From positions 1 through 64,000 of the forward strand of contig CANRKT010000007.1 in NCBI GenBank assembly GCA_947631255.1: DNA of 64,000 nucleotides. The letters are read 5' to 3'. This stretch comes from an uncultured Enterobacteriaceae bacterium. GTDB lineage: Bacteria > Pseudomonadota > Gammaproteobacteria > Enterobacterales > Enterobacteriaceae. Shown in pieces: positions 35,423 through 46,637 of this stretch (the stretch's first letter is position 1; every line of letters starts with the position of its first letter). Made by a program: the position numbers and the translations under genes. A model generated the notes under the pieces. That model did no database searches and was not told the origin of the DNA. It saw only the letters and a program-made list of their open reading frames with translations.

Positions 35423-35774
35423 GACCGTGACTCCCAATACAAAAAATATCAGGGACTGTTCACTTGGTACACAATAGAAGCCACAAATGTTCAGACCATT
35501 CAACAATCTGACTCAAATGGAAAAGACAACAATGATAACCACACAGGTTATCAGTATCAGAGGATTGTCTTAGAAGTTGAACCTTGATGGCGGGTCATTG
35601 AGACAGTATCTACTGGGCGTGTCCAAGGCGAGTATCCCGTTAGCATAATAATTCCAGCATGTTACGCGAGCAAAAATAAAGCGTCAACATACAGTATGAT
35701 ACCGCGCTTAAGCGGTATCATACTGCTGTCACCCATATATGATACCAATAGAAATAGTATTATTTATCTGATGG
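35423..35774. other. corA-uvrD intergenic region
   Basis: The 352-base region holds the corA promoter and leader and, towards uvrD, a long inverted repeat described separately. The corA frame is open upstream of its start, so a short upstream peptide cannot be ruled out. I see no other gene. Confidence 0.5.
35692..35725. repeat. Long perfect inverted repeat downstream of uvrD
   Basis: CAGTATGATACCGC (35692-35705) is followed after six bases (GCTTAA) by its exact complement GCGGTATCATACTG (35712-35725). A 14-base perfect stem 50 bases after uvrD could terminate transcription or be a small palindromic repeat unit; there is no T-run. Confidence 0.65.
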
Positions 35775-37937
35775 TTAGACAGTTTCCAGTTTGGCGTAAG
35801 CCGCCACCAGCCACTTGATACCCTGCCCCTGAAAAGCAATTTGTACGCGGCTATGTTCACCGCTACCTTCAAGATTCACCACCGTACCCTCACCAAACTT
35901 GGGGTGACGCACTCGCTGGCCAAGACTAAAACCAGAATCATTACTGGAAATCGGGGTCCCCATACGCTGATGGCTGACCGGACGGCTGACACTCGCCCGT
36001 AACCGTACTTCTTCAACGCAATTTTCTGGCAGTTCCCCCACAAAACGTGAAGGTCGGTGATAGACTTCTTTGCCATATAAGCGCCGCGTTTCAGCATAGG
36101 TCAGGGTCAATTTTTGCATCGCCCGAGTCACCCCTACATAGGCCAACCGCCGTTCTTCTTCCAGACGACCGCCTTCATCCAGCGACATCTGGCTCGGGAA
36201 CATCCCCTCTTCCATACCGACGATAAAGACTTGTGGAAATTCGAGACCTTTTGCTGAGTGCAGGGTCATCAGCTGGACTGCATCCTGCCAGGTATCGGCC
36301 TGACCTTCTCCGGCTTCCAGCGCCGCATGAGAAAGAAATGCCTGTAATGGCATCAGGTCTTGATCTTCATCCTGATAACTGAATTGTCGGGTTGCAGTGA
36401 CCAGTTCTTCTAAGTTTTCAACTCGCGTCTGGCCTTTTTCGCCTTTCTCCTGCTCATACATCATAAACAGGCCGGAATCTTTAATCACCCTGTCAGTCTG
36501 AACGTGCAAAGGCATTTCAGCAGTTTCATGGGCCAAGGCATCAATCAGTTCAATAAAACGCTGTAGTGCGGAGGCCGCACGACCCGCAAGGGCTTTTTCC
36601 TGAAGTAACACTCTTGAGGCTTGCCACATTGTGAGCTGACGGTCACGGGCCACTTGCCGCACCACATCAAGCGTCCTTTCGCCGATACCACGAGCAGGTG
36701 TATTCACAACGCGCTCAAACCCGGCATCATCATTGCGGTTCGCCATCAGACGCAGGTAAGAGAGCGCATCTTTGATTTCCTGACGCTCAAAGAAACGCAT
36801 TCCACCATAAATTCGATAAGGCATGGCCGCCTGTAATAACGCTTCTTCAAGTACACGAGACTGGGCGTTACTGCGATAGAGAATGGCGCATTTTTCCAGC
36901 GCTCCACCTTGCTCTTGCCAGGTCTTAATGCGGTTAACAACAAAACGCGCTTCATCCAGTTCATTAAAAGCACAGTACAATGAAATAGGCTCGCCTTCAC
37001 CGCCTTCGGTCCAGAGTTCTTTACCCAGGCGACCGGCATTATTAGCAATCAGCGCGTTAGCAGCGCTCAAAATGGTATTGGTGGAGCGGTAGTTTTGTTC
37101 CAGTCGGATGGTCTGGGCACCTGGAAAATCATTCAGGAAACGCTGAATATTTTCAACCTGCGCACCACGCCAGCCATAAATCGACTGATCATCATCGCCG
37201 ACGATCATCACTTTACCGCTCTCACCCGCCAGCAGACGGATCCACGCATACTGAATATTGTTGGTATCCTGGAATTCATCCACCAGGATATTCGTAAAGC
37301 GTTCGCGGTAATGATTCAGAATATGCGGTTTATTGAGCCATAACTCATGGGCGCGTAATAGCAGTTCGGCAAAATCCACCAGTCCGGCGCGATCGCAGGC
37401 TTCCTGATAACCCTGATAGATTTTCAGCCAGGTTTGCTCAACCGGATTACCGTAACTTTCGATATGCTGAGGGCGTAGACCTTCATCTTTTTTACCGTTG
37501 ATGTACCACATCGCCTGACGTGCAGGCCACTGTTTTTCATCAAGGTTCATGGCCTTAATGAGCCGTTTAAGCAAACGAAGCTGGTCTTCGCTGTCGAGGA
37601 TCTGGAAGTCCTGCGGTAATCGCGCATCCATATGGTGAGCACGTAACAGACGATGTGCCAGACCATGGAAGGTTCCAACCCACATTCCCCCCTGGCTGGT
37701 ACCCATCAGCTGACTAATACGGTGACGCATCTCCGCTGCGGCTTTATTGGTAAACGTCACTGCCATAATCGAATAAGGTGAGCACTGCTCAACCGTAATC
37801 AGCCAGGCGATACGATGCACCAGGACCCGTGTCTTACCACTGCCAGCCCCGGCCAGGACCAGCATATTGCTACGCGTCGCGGCAACGGCATCGCGCTGTT
37901 TATCATTGAGGCCATCAAGCAGGTAAGAAACGTCCAT
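35775..37937 (-). CDS. uvrD: DNA helicase II UvrD
   Basis: UvrD is the superfamily 1 3'-5' helicase of nucleotide excision and mismatch repair. The 720-residue protein equals E. coli in length and has Walker A GAGSGKT at about residues 29-35, the DEFQDTN motif II, GDDDQSIYGWRGA motif III, motif IV LEQNYRS, and motif VI VGVTRAM. The start at 37937 (MDVSYLL) matches E. coli; an ATG 12 bases upstream would add MAVP without a better ribosome site. A LexA box lies about 100 bases upstream. Confidence 0.97.
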   Translation of the reverse strand: MDVSYLLDGLNDKQRDAVAATRSNMLVLAGAGSGKTRVLVHRIAWLITVEQCSPYSIMAVTFTNKAAAEMRHRISQLMGTSQGGMWVGTFHGLAHRLLRAHHMDARLPQDFQILDSEDQLRLLKRLIKAMNLDEKQWPARQAMWYINGKKDEGLRPQHIESYGNPVEQTWLKIYQGYQEACDRAGLVDFAELLLRAHELWLNKPHILNHYRERFTNILVDEFQDTNNIQYAWIRLLAGESGKVMIVGDDDQSIYGWRGAQVENIQRFLNDFPGAQTIRLEQNYRSTNTILSAANALIANNAGRLGKELWTEGGEGEPISLYCAFNELDEARFVVNRIKTWQEQGGALEKCAILYRSNAQSRVLEEALLQAAMPYRIYGGMRFFERQEIKDALSYLRLMANRNDDAGFERVVNTPARGIGERTLDVVRQVARDRQLTMWQASRVLLQEKALAGRAASALQRFIELIDALAHETAEMPLHVQTDRVIKDSGLFMMYEQEKGEKGQTRVENLEELVTATRQFSYQDEDQDLMPLQAFLSHAALEAGEGQADTWQDAVQLMTLHSAKGLEFPQVFIVGMEEGMFPSQMSLDEGGRLEEERRLAYVGVTRAMQKLTLTYAETRRLYGKEVYHRPSRFVGELPENCVEEVRLRASVSRPVSHQRMGTPISSNDSGFSLGQRVRHPKFGEGTVVNLEGSGEHSRVQIAFQGQGIKWLVAAYAKLETV

Positions 37938-38038
37938 GGGCACCGCCATTAAAGGGATTGCAAAAAATTCAGCCGTGTCTGGCTGGTAAAGTGTCGACGA
38001 CAGATTTACGTCAGCTCACTGCCGTCGAGTCTCAACCC

Positions 38039-38054
38039 CTGGTATTTTATACAG
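38039..38054 (-). promoter_or_regulatory. LexA box of uvrD
   Basis: CTGGTATTTTATACAG fits the CTG-N10-CAG SOS box with an AT-rich centre. It lies about 100 bases upstream of uvrD, which is SOS-inducible in E. coli. Confidence 0.82.
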
Positions 38055-38065
38055 AGTTACGGTGA

Positions 38066-38782
38066 TTATATCAGCGCACTCAAGGATGCCAACCGTGAAA
38101 TTTCGAGATGAGGTAACAAACGGCTATCCTTTATCTGCATTAAGTCCCCATCAAGAAGATTAATCCAGCACGCCTGCATGCCGCTGGTTATCGCACCACC
38201 GACATCCGTCGTCAGATCGTCACCCACATGCAGGATCCTCTCTAACGGAAGATCCAATTTTTCTGCCGCTAAGTGGTACATATCGGCCAAAGGTTTAGAT
38301 CGTCCATCAGGACCCGCTCGCAGAATAAAAGTAAAATATTGATCCAGCCCAAACAGATGCGGTTCAGCATTACCATTGGTGATAACAGCCAGCGGCCATT
38401 TTTTAGCGAGTTTTGCCAGGGTGTCATGCGTTTCCTGACTAATATCTATACGGCTACGCCATTGCGCAAAGTGTGCCATCGCACCAGCAGCACCTTCACT
38501 GGCTTGTGACGCCGTTAGCCCAATATCCAGCATCGTCAGTTCAATTGAACGCCGCCGCCATTCAGTCACATCGTGATAAATCTCAGGGTCTTCTTGCAAT
38601 AATGCCTGACGATAACGTTCAAAATCAGACAGGGTAAAATCATGCAGCCGAGGATGATAGCCCTGAACAAATGCCATCAGCTCTTCGGTCGTGCGTCTGA
38701 TAACTGGACGGTTATCATAAAGGGTATCGTCCAGATCAAAAGTCAGAGCAGATATCTGCCCCAGTGGGCGGTAAAAATGCAT
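38066..38782 (-). CDS. yigB: HAD-family FMN/5-amino-6-(5-phosphoribitylamino)uracil phosphatase YigB
   Basis: YigB is a HAD phosphatase that in E. coli acts on FMN and on a riboflavin-pathway intermediate. The 238 residues include motif [13 protein letters not shown], motif [11 protein letters not shown], the lysine in [10 protein letters not shown] and motif [15 protein letters not shown]. The ATG overlaps the xerC stop at 38782. It ends the dapF-yigA-xerC-yigB series, just before the uvrD promoter. Confidence 0.95.
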   Translation of the reverse strand: MHFYRPLGQISALTFDLDDTLYDNRPVIRRTTEELMAFVQGYHPRLHDFTLSDFERYRQALLQEDPEIYHDVTEWRRRSIELTMLDIGLTASQASEGAAGAMAHFAQWRSRIDISQETHDTLAKLAKKWPLAVITNGNAEPHLFGLDQYFTFILRAGPDGRSKPLADMYHLAAEKLDLPLERILHVGDDLTTDVGGAITSGMQACWINLLDGDLMQIKDSRLLPHLEISRLASLSALI

Positions 38783-39690
38783 TATGATTTCCCCCGTTTA
38801 GCACGCGGATGTGCGGCATCATAGATGGATGCCAGGTGTTGAAAGTCGAGGTGAGTATAGATTTGTGTGGTCGAGAGATTGGCATGGCCAAGCAATTCCT
38901 GGACAGCACGCAAATCACCGCTGGACTCCAGCATATGGGTGGCAAAAGAGTGACGCAGTTTATGAGGATGCACATGGCTGTTTAGCCCCTGTTTAATTCC
39001 CCACTCGGCAAAACGTTTTTGGACATTACGGGTTGATATTCGCTTACCGGTTTTTGCCAGAAATAAAGCGTCATCATCGGGTCCGAAGAGTTCACGCAAC
39101 AATAACCAGTGTTCGACCCAACTCACCGCACTACGGCCAACAGGTATACGACGCTCTTTACTCCCCTTACCCGTCACCCAGGCATCGCCAGTGGCAAGAT
39201 CTAAATGATGACAATCCATATTCACCAGTTCTGACAAACGTAACCCGGCACCATACATGACTTCAAGCATCGCGCGATCGCGTACCGCCAGGGGATCGTT
39301 AATATCAATATTCAGTAACTGATTAATATCATCGACCTCAATGTTCTTCGGTAACAGGCGGCCGGTTTTCGGAGTAGAGATCCCTTTTGCCGGATTGGCC
39401 ATTAATAGACCCTGGCCTATCTGCCAGTCGAAGAAACTACGCAAAGCAGACAAACGCAAAGCCAGGCTTGAAGCCTGTAAACCGGCTTTTCGGCTCCGCA
39501 CTGCTATCGAACGTACCATCGCAGCATCACACTGTGTCCAGCTTTTGAGTTTCATCTCATCTGCCAGCTGTACAATGGCGGTCAACTGACGCTGATAATT
39601 CAGTCGGGTCAATGGACTGAGTTGTCGCTCCACCTTCAGGTAACGCAGAAAATCTTCGACACTCTGTAACAGCAGGGAAACGTCAGTCAT
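38782..39690 (-). CDS. xerC: Site-specific tyrosine recombinase XerC
   Basis: XerC with XerD resolves chromosome dimers at dif. The 302-residue protein has the N-terminal SAM-like domain and the catalytic arginine in [12 protein letters not shown], the lysine region [25 protein letters not shown] (His and Arg), [15 protein letters not shown] (His) and the tyrosine nucleophile. It overlaps yigA by four bases in the conserved dapF-yigA-xerC operon, so it is a housekeeping recombinase and not a mobile-element integrase. Confidence 0.97.
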   Translation of the reverse strand: MTDVSLLLQSVEDFLRYLKVERQLSPLTRLNYQRQLTAIVQLADEMKLKSWTQCDAAMVRSIAVRSRKAGLQASSLALRLSALRSFFDWQIGQGLLMANPAKGISTPKTGRLLPKNIEVDDINQLLNIDINDPLAVRDRAMLEVMYGAGLRLSELVNMDCHHLDLATGDAWVTGKGSKERRIPVGRSAVSWVEHWLLLRELFGPDDDALFLAKTGKRISTRNVQKRFAEWGIKQGLNSHVHPHKLRHSFATHMLESSGDLRAVQELLGHANLSTTQIYTHLDFQHLASIYDAAHPRAKRGKS

Positions 39691-40391
39691 AGCCGTTCAA
39701 CCCAGCGTTCAAGTAATTCAGGTAGCATCCGAGCCAGCTCATCCAGCAATCGGGTACCCTGCCCTTGATAATAATGCTGGGGGTCGCGGCTACTACAAAT
39801 GATAACACCGGAGTCGCACGTCCCGCCCATCAGTGACAGAGCTACGGAACCGACAGCTTTTGCTTCTGGTAAGAGCAGCAGTAGTTCAGGGCCATTTAAC
39901 GACCCAAGATAGTGCTGCTGTTCCCCTAATCTCTGAATACGTAAATGCTCAAAGGACTGACGGCTGAGTCCTAAGTGAGTAAAACCGGAGGGAGCACCAA
40001 TACGCCAGCTATCTGTAAACAGGCGGATACTGGCACCTGCGAGGCCCATTTTTCGTGCCCAGCGCTGTAATCTGTCCAGCATCTCTTGCAAGCTTGAAGC
40101 CGATGCCAGATTCCCTTGCAGTTGCAGCAAGCGACAAAATAGCGCTTCGTTTGTCTCTGCCTGACTCAACAGCTGGTCAATATTCTCTTCAAGCTTATTG
40201 ATATGGTGGCGCTGACGTGCCAAATGCCATTCAACCAGCGACACTGTGCCACGGATCGGATGCGGCACTTGCAACATTTCAACCTGCTGAGCATTACGTA
40301 TAAAGAAATCGGGGTTACGCTGTAGATAGTCAACGATAATACTGTCGTCTAATTCTGGCTGTACGCCTTGCTGTTCCCCAACCTGTTTCAT
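39687..40391 (-). CDS. yigA: DUF484 protein YigA
   Basis: The 234-residue YigA belongs to the DUF484 family, a GAF-like fold. The N-terminal part has [30 protein letters not shown], then a coiled-coil-like region and a GAF-like C-terminus ([10 protein letters not shown]). Its role is unknown; it is always found between dapF and xerC. It overlaps dapF by four bases and xerC by four bases. Confidence 0.93.
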   Translation of the reverse strand: MKQVGEQQGVQPELDDSIIVDYLQRNPDFFIRNAQQVEMLQVPHPIRGTVSLVEWHLARQRHHINKLEENIDQLLSQAETNEALFCRLLQLQGNLASASSLQEMLDRLQRWARKMGLAGASIRLFTDSWRIGAPSGFTHLGLSRQSFEHLRIQRLGEQQHYLGSLNGPELLLLLPEAKAVGSVALSLMGGTCDSGVIICSSRDPQHYYQGQGTRLLDELARMLPELLERWVERL

Positions 40392-41212
40392 AGATGTATA
40401 AACCCGTCATAAACATGTGTTGCCGGACCGGTCATAAACAACGGTGACCCAGGTCCTTTCCAGGAGATATCCAGTCGCCCACCTGGGAGTTCCACGTAGA
40501 CATTTTCTCCCAAAATCCCCTGGAGAATACCGACAGCCACTGCACCACATGCGCCGCTACCGCATGCCTGAGTTTCCCCAGCACCACGCTCGTAGACGCG
40601 TAAGCGAATATGCTCCCGCGTCATCACTTGCATAAAACCAATGTTGGCTCGTTCTGGGAAACGTTCATGGCTTTCCATCACTGGCCCCAGGGTTTCAACC
40701 TCAGCAGTCTCGGTGTCATCGACTTGAATCACACAGTGTGGATTGCCCATAGAAACCACGCCACACATAACGGTCTGTTCTGCCGCACGCATGATATAAG
40801 TCTTTTCAGCTTTAATCGCACGGAAGGGAACCTGGGAAGGTTCAAAATTTGGCTCACCCATATTCACGCGCACCAGCTCGTCTTCAGTAACGCTCAGAAC
40901 CATACGTCCGTTTGCGGTGCTGACATTGATTTCTCTTTTATTTGTCAGCCCTTTAAGACGAACAAAGCGGGCAAAACAACGGGCACCGTTGCCACACTGG
41001 GAGACTTCGCTGCCATCGGCATTAAAGATCCGATAGTGAAAATCAAGATCGGGATCGTAAGGGGGTTCAACAACCAGTAACTGATCAAATCCGACACCCA
41101 AATGACGATCCGCTAATCGTCGGATCAGTTCTGGTGAGAAATAGATATTCTGCGTTACCGCATCAACGACCATAAAGTCATTACCAAGGCCATGCATTTT
41201 AGAGAACTGCAT
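40388..41212 (-). CDS. dapF: Diaminopimelate epimerase
   Basis: DapF converts LL- to meso-diaminopimelate for lysine and peptidoglycan synthesis. The 274-residue protein has the two catalytic cysteines in [16 protein letters not shown] and [10 protein letters not shown]. The ATG at 41212 gives [13 protein letters not shown] and follows GGAG; a 41224 start would add MEQK. It is the second gene of lptM-dapF-yigA-xerC-yigB. A short ERIC relic separates it from lptM. Confidence 0.97.
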   Translation of the reverse strand: MQFSKMHGLGNDFMVVDAVTQNIYFSPELIRRLADRHLGVGFDQLLVVEPPYDPDLDFHYRIFNADGSEVSQCGNGARCFARFVRLKGLTNKREINVSTANGRMVLSVTEDELVRVNMGEPNFEPSQVPFRAIKAEKTYIMRAAEQTVMCGVVSMGNPHCVIQVDDTETAEVETLGPVMESHERFPERANIGFMQVMTREHIRLRVYERGAGETQACGSGACGAVAVGILQGILGENVYVELPGGRLDISWKGPGSPLFMTGPATHVYDGFIHL

Positions 41213-41250
41213 TTTTTGCTCCATTATCGCAGTTACAAAGCACGATACAT

Positions 41251-41302
41251 CCTAAATCATTCAGGTTGCAGCCAACGAACCTGTAACTTTATGACAGGTA
41301 TA
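41251..41302. repeat. Deleted ERIC/IRU repeat
   Basis: The sequence holds both ERIC ends: the left half resembles the CCTAAATxATTC...GTTGCAG end and the right half the GCAGCCAACG...ACCTG...TATGACxGGTATA end, joined with the middle missing (about 52 bases in place of about 127). The outer TA abuts the lptM stop codon. It is a non-autonomous repeat. Confidence 0.6.
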
Positions 41303-41509
41303 TTAGAAAACAACCTGTGTCGGGCCGTCACCCGTCCCACGATCATTACGCGAAGGTATCGTTTCAACCGTATCTTTCTTTGGTATGCTTTGAGTTGTTG
41401 GCTTCTGTTCTTTGTCCGCGGAAGGAAAATACAGGGGCCCTTTCAGGCCGCACCCCGTAAGAACAGCCAGTGTCGTTATGACAACCAGCGTGCAGAAAAT
41501 CTTCTTCAT
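41303..41509 (-). CDS. lptM: LPS assembly lipoprotein LptM
   Basis: LptM (formerly YifL) is a small outer-membrane lipoprotein that promotes oxidative maturation of LptD and assembly of the LPS translocon. The 68-residue protein has a signal peptide with lipobox LTGC (mature Cys at residue 20), the conserved GLKGPLYFP after it, and the C-terminal DGPTQV. It is the first gene before dapF, with the ERIC relic between them. Confidence 0.92.
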   Translation of the reverse strand: MKKIFCTLVVITTLAVLTGCGLKGPLYFPSADKEQKPTTQSIPKKDTVETIPSRNDRGTGDGPTQVVF

Positions 41510-41768
41510 TATAACGTTGCCTGTGCTTCAAGAATCTTCCGTCTATCATCGCAGGTGAAGTCTGAAAAGCAATACTCTTCGTTATCTGCTGCTGTCAAAA
41601 AGCGGCCTCTTTTATCTAAAAAATGAAAAGGTTCTCTCTTCAAATCGCGGGGAAATAGCGGATACTGTACCCTGCTGAGGTAAAATAATGCATCCTCACG
41701 GTAGCAATACTTAAACAAGCTGAATATGACGAGTATATACAGCCTTAAAATCCAAACAGGAAGCAAAC

Positions 41769-42089
41769 ATGAATGACAGTGCATTTCATCAACTGGCTGA
41801 TGGTCTCTGGTTGGCCATAGAAGAACGCCTTGATAACTGGGATGGCGAGAGTGATATTGACTGTGAAATCAACGGCGGTGTATTAACACTCAGTTTTGAA
41901 AATGGCAGCAAAATCATCATTAATCGCCAGGAGCCATTCCATCAGGTATGGCTGGCAACGAAAAGCGGTGGCTATCATTTTAATTTGCAAGGCGATGACT
42001 GGATTTGTGATCGTAGCGGCGGAGAGTTCTGGCAGCTGCTGGAACAAGCCAGCTCAGAACAAGCGGGTGAAACCGTCAGCTTTCGCTAA
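41769..42089 (+). CDS. cyaY: Iron-sulfur cluster assembly protein CyaY (frataxin)
   Basis: CyaY is the bacterial frataxin, an iron-binding modulator of IscS-dependent Fe-S assembly. The 106 residues match E. coli. The acidic N-terminal helix ([24 protein letters not shown]) and the beta-sheet region [25 protein letters not shown] are typical. The ATG at 41769 follows CAGGAAG. Its stop codon directly abuts the stop of the convergent cyaA, with no terminator between. Confidence 0.96.
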   Translation: MNDSAFHQLADGLWLAIEERLDNWDGESDIDCEINGGVLTLSFENGSKIIINRQEPFHQVWLATKSGGYHFNLQGDDWICDRSGGEFWQLLEQASSEQAGETVSFR

Positions 42090-44651
42090 TTAAGACTCAT
42101 ACTGCTGCTGAAGCTGTGGCTGCGCTGTATTATCATTTTGAGAATTCTGCGCAGCCGACGTCGAAGTGATCGTCTGCTGACGGAAGGGGACTACCTGAAC
42201 GCGCCCATCAACTTCCACTATCTGATAGAACTGCGGTAAGTTGAAATTGATAAAACTTGAACCGTAGGTAAATCTGTCGTGGGAAGAAGAATAGAAACGG
42301 CTGACATCACGAATTAACTCCTCTTTACTTCCCTCACAATGGTGATAAACCTCAGCGCGATTACTTTCATCAAGAATATAGATATTAAAGCCCTGTTCTT
42401 CCTGAGTATCTTCAAAGAAAAATTGAATAATCCCTTCACTGGCGTAACCATCAACCACTGGCGGCAATGTCACCTGATTGGTTTCCACTTGTGCCGATAA
42501 ACCATGCAGTTTGTTATGGGAGATAGCACCGTAAAACTCAACCGCATTTTCGAGTTTTTGTACTGATACATTCACCCGTTCAAAGAACAGCCCCCAAGTC
42601 TGGCCAGCAACACGCAGAGCTTTAAAACGTCCAGGCTCTTGTCGAGTACTGGAAAGACGGAATTCGATACACTCTGAGACCAGTTGCTGAACCCGGGTAC
42701 GGATCAGCCCACGCAGATGCTGACTGTAACAGAACACCTCAACACTGTCTGGCGGCGCAGCATCCTGATGCATTTTCCCAAGAATGGTCTTCAGGGCTTC
42801 GATCATGGCCTGCTCGCCGTTGAAATGCAGGGTTCTGACTTCATTCCATGAATTACGATACAGCAAATCAATGCTACCAATCAGACACTGCTGCTCTTCA
42901 CCAAAACTGAACACATCCAGCTTGCGGAAATCAATATGAACCACTTTATCGCGGAATGCGGCCGTCGGGTCATATTCTAGGTTAACAATAATCGCCAAAT
43001 GACGGATTTCACATGGGCTGTAGAGCGCTTTTGGGGTCGATGCGGGTAGTCTTAACGGGAAGCTATTGGCAACGTCAGAAACCATTTCCTGTAGCTTCGG
43101 TAAATCAATTATTTTATTTCCCTTAATAAACAGTTTCGTGCGTGAAGTCAGCAGACCATTAAAATAGGCCCAGGCAATCAGTTTATTAAGGTAACGGTTA
43201 TATTCCAGCGGCTGATGGCTCACGATGGAGTCCATATTCGGTGCCCGGTTGTAAAGATACCAGCCAGAACGATTGGTACGGCCAGGTGGAACGTAGATAA
43301 ACGTCAGGTTCGGCTCACTCAAATCAGGCGAGATTTGTGGATTCACCAGAGTGACTTTACCCGGCAATGCTTCAAATGCAGCATAGAGTTTACGCGTCAG
43401 AACCCCGATATCCTGTGGGCTGGCAGAGACACTCAGGTTATTGCGACGCGCAAAACGAATCAGATTGCGGTAACTTTGCATCATCGCATCAAGCAGTTCA
43501 TTGTGTGCTTCACGGACTTGATCGATTTTCCAGTTAGCCCGGTTGTCCAGCATTACCAGACGCTCGTTATCCCAGCCCCAGCTTTTCACCAGCTGACCCA
43601 AGATTTCACGACGCCAGCCGACACAAGCCCGCTCGCGCGATAATTTCTCGCACACTTTCAGATAAAAACAGCGACGAACCAGGTCAAGACGCGTCATATC
43701 GTTAAGCTCAGTGAGATAATCCGTGACTCGCTCCAGCATCATGCAATAAGGATCGAGACCAAAAGAGACTATTTCACCATCATGTAGACGCTGTTTAATG
43801 TCTTTAGCTAACAGTCTGCCATGAGGGTATTCCCAAGAATAGGCTTCCAGTAGCAGGGTTTTCATCACTGCTTTATAAGGGGAGTCGATACTTTTGTAGA
43901 GCTGCCATAAACTGGCACCAAAGTACTCTTCTGCCGACAGAGAGCTCAGCCCCCCCAAATCCAGCCATTCATTTGGCGTCAGTACACCCTGAGCATAGAG
44001 CGCCATGACATACTCATCGTAATGCTCTTCTTCGTTACAAGGCACCATATTCCAAAGAATACGTTTCCCTGCCAGGCGTACTGCGGTGCGATAGAACTCA
44101 TCGAGCAACAAAATATGCTGAGTCGAACCACAGTCTTCACCGTCGAGGCTACCACTGGCATTATGACGAAAACGGTTTTCATCAATCAGGAAGAAACTGA
44201 CTTCTACGCCAAGTGAAGCAGCCCAGGCTTCGAGTAATCGGCATTTTCTTTGCAGTAACTGGCGCTCTTCATTGTCCAGCCATGACTGGTGACAGACCCA
44301 AATATCGAGGTCAGAAGAACAGCTCTGTCCGACGGAAGAAGTGCTGCCCATGGAGTACAGCCCGGTCAGTGGCAGCTCACCTGATGGTGTCTCTGGCAGT
44401 TGCAGACCGTACTGTAGTTCAAGACCGCTGAGATAGTGGCGCTGGGTTCCATCAGGCGTGTACAGGCAAATGCCGCGGGGAACATTACCTTCAAGGTAAC
44501 CCGGCATCAGTGGGTGGTTATAATGTAACAATATTGGCAGTAAACTGTATACCTGCTGGAAAGCAGGTCCCATTGCAGCAATTGCACGATCTACGCGCAA
44601 TTGGTTTATGGCATCCAGTCTCTGCTTTAGAGTCTCAATATAGAGGTACAA
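42090..44651 (-). CDS. cyaA: Class I adenylate cyclase
   Basis: CyaA makes cAMP and is activated by phosphorylated EIIA-Glc. The 853-residue class I enzyme has the catalytic N-terminal region [19 protein letters not shown] with the conserved Ser/Asp residues, and a long C-terminal regulatory half. The start codon is TTG (complement of 44649-44651), giving [13 protein letters not shown] as in E. coli, where the UUG start limits synthesis. A CRP site lies 93 bases upstream, consistent with feedback. Confidence 0.97.
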   Translation of the reverse strand: MYLYIETLKQRLDAINQLRVDRAIAAMGPAFQQVYSLLPILLHYNHPLMPGYLEGNVPRGICLYTPDGTQRHYLSGLELQYGLQLPETPSGELPLTGLYSMGSTSSVGQSCSSDLDIWVCHQSWLDNEERQLLQRKCRLLEAWAASLGVEVSFFLIDENRFRHNASGSLDGEDCGSTQHILLLDEFYRTAVRLAGKRILWNMVPCNEEEHYDEYVMALYAQGVLTPNEWLDLGGLSSLSAEEYFGASLWQLYKSIDSPYKAVMKTLLLEAYSWEYPHGRLLAKDIKQRLHDGEIVSFGLDPYCMMLERVTDYLTELNDMTRLDLVRRCFYLKVCEKLSRERACVGWRREILGQLVKSWGWDNERLVMLDNRANWKIDQVREAHNELLDAMMQSYRNLIRFARRNNLSVSASPQDIGVLTRKLYAAFEALPGKVTLVNPQISPDLSEPNLTFIYVPPGRTNRSGWYLYNRAPNMDSIVSHQPLEYNRYLNKLIAWAYFNGLLTSRTKLFIKGNKIIDLPKLQEMVSDVANSFPLRLPASTPKALYSPCEIRHLAIIVNLEYDPTAAFRDKVVHIDFRKLDVFSFGEEQQCLIGSIDLLYRNSWNEVRTLHFNGEQAMIEALKTILGKMHQDAAPPDSVEVFCYSQHLRGLIRTRVQQLVSECIEFRLSSTRQEPGRFKALRVAGQTWGLFFERVNVSVQKLENAVEFYGAISHNKLHGLSAQVETNQVTLPPVVDGYASEGIIQFFFEDTQEEQGFNIYILDESNRAEVYHHCEGSKEELIRDVSRFYSSSHDRFTYGSSFINFNLPQFYQIVEVDGRVQVVPFRQQTITSTSAAQNSQNDNTAQPQLQQQYES

Positions 44652-44743
44652 GACGCATCGCCTGATAGTTTTAGTATCACGAAAAAAATCCGATTCCCGG
44701 TCGCTTTTCAGTACTATAAATTACCTGAAAAAAATGCTGGAAA

Positions 44744-44759
44744 CGTGATCAATCTAACA
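44744..44759 (-). promoter_or_regulatory. CRP site upstream of cyaA
   Basis: CGTGA-N6-TAACA (plus strand) matches the CRP consensus at eight of ten core positions and includes GATCACGTTT on the minus strand, as at E. coli cyaA P2. It probably mediates CRP-cAMP repression of cyaA. Confidence 0.6.
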
Positions 44760-44935
44760 CCTTGCTGGTTGACCGTAAAGCCAGATACGCTATTAGTGGA
44801 GTGATAGCCCATGCATATGCGTTTATTTTTCCTGATCCCATGTATAAACCTTCCCTGGTTACCAAACTACCAACACTAACAGCCTTCCGTTAACAATGAT
44901 AGGATGGTCATTAGATGATAAATACGGTAACAGAC

Positions 44936-45877
44936 ATGCTAGACAATATACTAAGAATTGCGACTCGCCAAAGCCCTCTTGCACTCTGGCAAGCACATTT
45001 TGTTAAGAAGCAACTGGAACTCTTTCATCCGCAGCTCACTGTAGAATTAGTTCCTATGGTCACTCGCGGTGATATTCTGCTGGATACCCCACTGGCAAAA
45101 GTGGGTGGAAAAGGCTTATTTGTCAAAGAACTGGAACTTGCACTCCTTGATGGTCGCGCCGATATCGCAGTCCATTCTCTGAAAGATGTCCCGGTTGCTT
45201 TCCCAGAAGGTCTCGGCTTGGTCACTATTTGCGAACGTGATGATCCCAGAGATGCGTTTGTGTCCAATCATTATGAAAACCTCGAGGCTCTGCCAGCAGG
45301 AAGTATCATCGGTACCTCCAGTTTGCGTCGACAATGCCAGCTCGCCGAGCTGCGTCCGGATCTCACTATCCGTTCACTGCGGGGTAATCTGGGAACACGG
45401 TTAGGTAAACTGGATAACGGTGAATATGATGCGATTATTCTTGCTGTTGCCGGACTGAACCGTCTCGAGATGCAGGCGCGGATTCGTTATGCACTACCGC
45501 CAGAGGTGTCATTACCCGCGGTCGGTCAGGGTGCGGTGGGTATCGAATGCCGTCTGGATGACGCTCATACTCAAGCCTTGCTGGCACCACTGAATCACGC
45601 TGAAACGGCTATCAGAGTCAGTGCTGAACGCGCGATGAATATACGTCTGGAAGGAGGATGTCAGGTTCCGATTGGTAGTTATGCTGAACTCAATAACGAT
45701 GAACTCTGGTTACGCGCTCTGGTCGGCACACCTGATGGCCTGGTGATGATCCGTGGGGAGCGTCGCGGAAAACCTGAAGATGCCCAGTCTATGGGCGTGT
45801 CTCTGGCTGAAGAGTTACTGGCGAAGGGTGCCCGGGAGATCCTCGCCGAAGTTTATAATGGAGAAGCACCTGCGTGA
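44936..45877 (+). CDS. hemC: Porphobilinogen deaminase (hydroxymethylbilane synthase)
   Basis: HemC polymerises four porphobilinogens on a covalently attached dipyrromethane cofactor. From the ATG at 44936 the 313-residue protein matches E. coli: [18 protein letters not shown], the loop [10 protein letters not shown], and the cofactor cysteine in [15 protein letters not shown] (residue 242). An in-frame ATG at 44915 would add seven residues and has a better ribosome site (AGGATGG); I kept the conserved start. It heads the hemCDXY operon, divergent from cyaA. Confidence 0.95.
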   Translation: MLDNILRIATRQSPLALWQAHFVKKQLELFHPQLTVELVPMVTRGDILLDTPLAKVGGKGLFVKELELALLDGRADIAVHSLKDVPVAFPEGLGLVTICERDDPRDAFVSNHYENLEALPAGSIIGTSSLRRQCQLAELRPDLTIRSLRGNLGTRLGKLDNGEYDAIILAVAGLNRLEMQARIRYALPPEVSLPAVGQGAVGIECRLDDAHTQALLAPLNHAETAIRVSAERAMNIRLEGGCQVPIGSYAELNNDELWLRALVGTPDGLVMIRGERRGKPEDAQSMGVSLAEELLAKGAREILAEVYNGEAPA

Positions 45878-46620
45878 CCATCCTTGTCACTCGCCCTTCT
45901 CCTGCTGGAGAAGCGTTAGTCAGCCGCCTGCTCGCTCTTGGGAAAATGGCATACAGTTTTCCTCTGATTGAGTTTTCACCAGGCCGACAATTAGCGCAGT
46001 TGCCTGCTCAACTGGCGGCATTACCGGCAGGCTCTCTGGTTTTTGCCCTGTCGCAGAACGTTATACATTTTGCCAATCCAGTGTTGCGCCAAAACGGTAT
46101 CAACTGGCCAAAAGAACATACCTGGTTTGCTATTGGACGCACAACAGCGCTTGCTTTGCATGCTGTAAGCCACTTAACAATTCACTATCCCCAAGGCAGG
46201 GAAATCAGTGAAGTCTTGCTACAATTACCAGAGTTGCAACAAATTCACGGCAAACAGGCACTGATTTTGCGTGGTAATGGTGGTCGTGAGTTATTAGGTG
46301 AGACATTGCAGGAGCGCGGTGCAAAAGTTACTTTTTGTGAATGTTATCAACGTAATGAAATAAATTACAATCCACTGGAAGAGGCCTGCCGGTGGTATGA
46401 GCGCCAGATTTCAACCATTGTTGTCACCAGTGGTGAAATGCTGCAACAACTCTATACGCTGATCCCCGTCTGGTATCGTGAAAACTGGCTACTTCAATGC
46501 CAGTTATTGGTGGTCAGTGAACGACTGGCAAGTCTTGCCAGACATCTGGGCTGGTATAATATTCTGGTCGCTGATAACGCGGATAATGATGCGCTATTGC
46601 GCGCGTTACAATTAACCTAA
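45874..46620 (+). CDS. hemD: Uroporphyrinogen-III synthase
   Basis: HemD cyclises hydroxymethylbilane to uroporphyrinogen III. The 248-residue protein starts [22 protein letters not shown] and has the two-domain HemD fold, with weak overall conservation as usual for the family. Its start overlaps the hemC stop by four bases, indicating translational coupling. Confidence 0.95.
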   Translation: MTILVTRPSPAGEALVSRLLALGKMAYSFPLIEFSPGRQLAQLPAQLAALPAGSLVFALSQNVIHFANPVLRQNGINWPKEHTWFAIGRTTALALHAVSHLTIHYPQGREISEVLLQLPELQQIHGKQALILRGNGGRELLGETLQERGAKVTFCECYQRNEINYNPLEEACRWYERQISTIVVTSGEMLQQLYTLIPVWYRENWLLQCQLLVVSERLASLARHLGWYNILVADNADNDALLRALQLT

Positions 46621-46637
46621 AAATACGGGACGCCACA

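Noticed and set aside
35423..35506. N-terminal extension of corA by 28 codons
   Set aside because: Open frame only; the conserved protein starts at 35422 and the extension has no family resemblance.
38782..39690. Tyrosine recombinase as sign of a genomic island
   Set aside because: It is the housekeeping XerC in its conserved dapF-yigA-xerC-yigB operon; no attachment-site repeats nearby.
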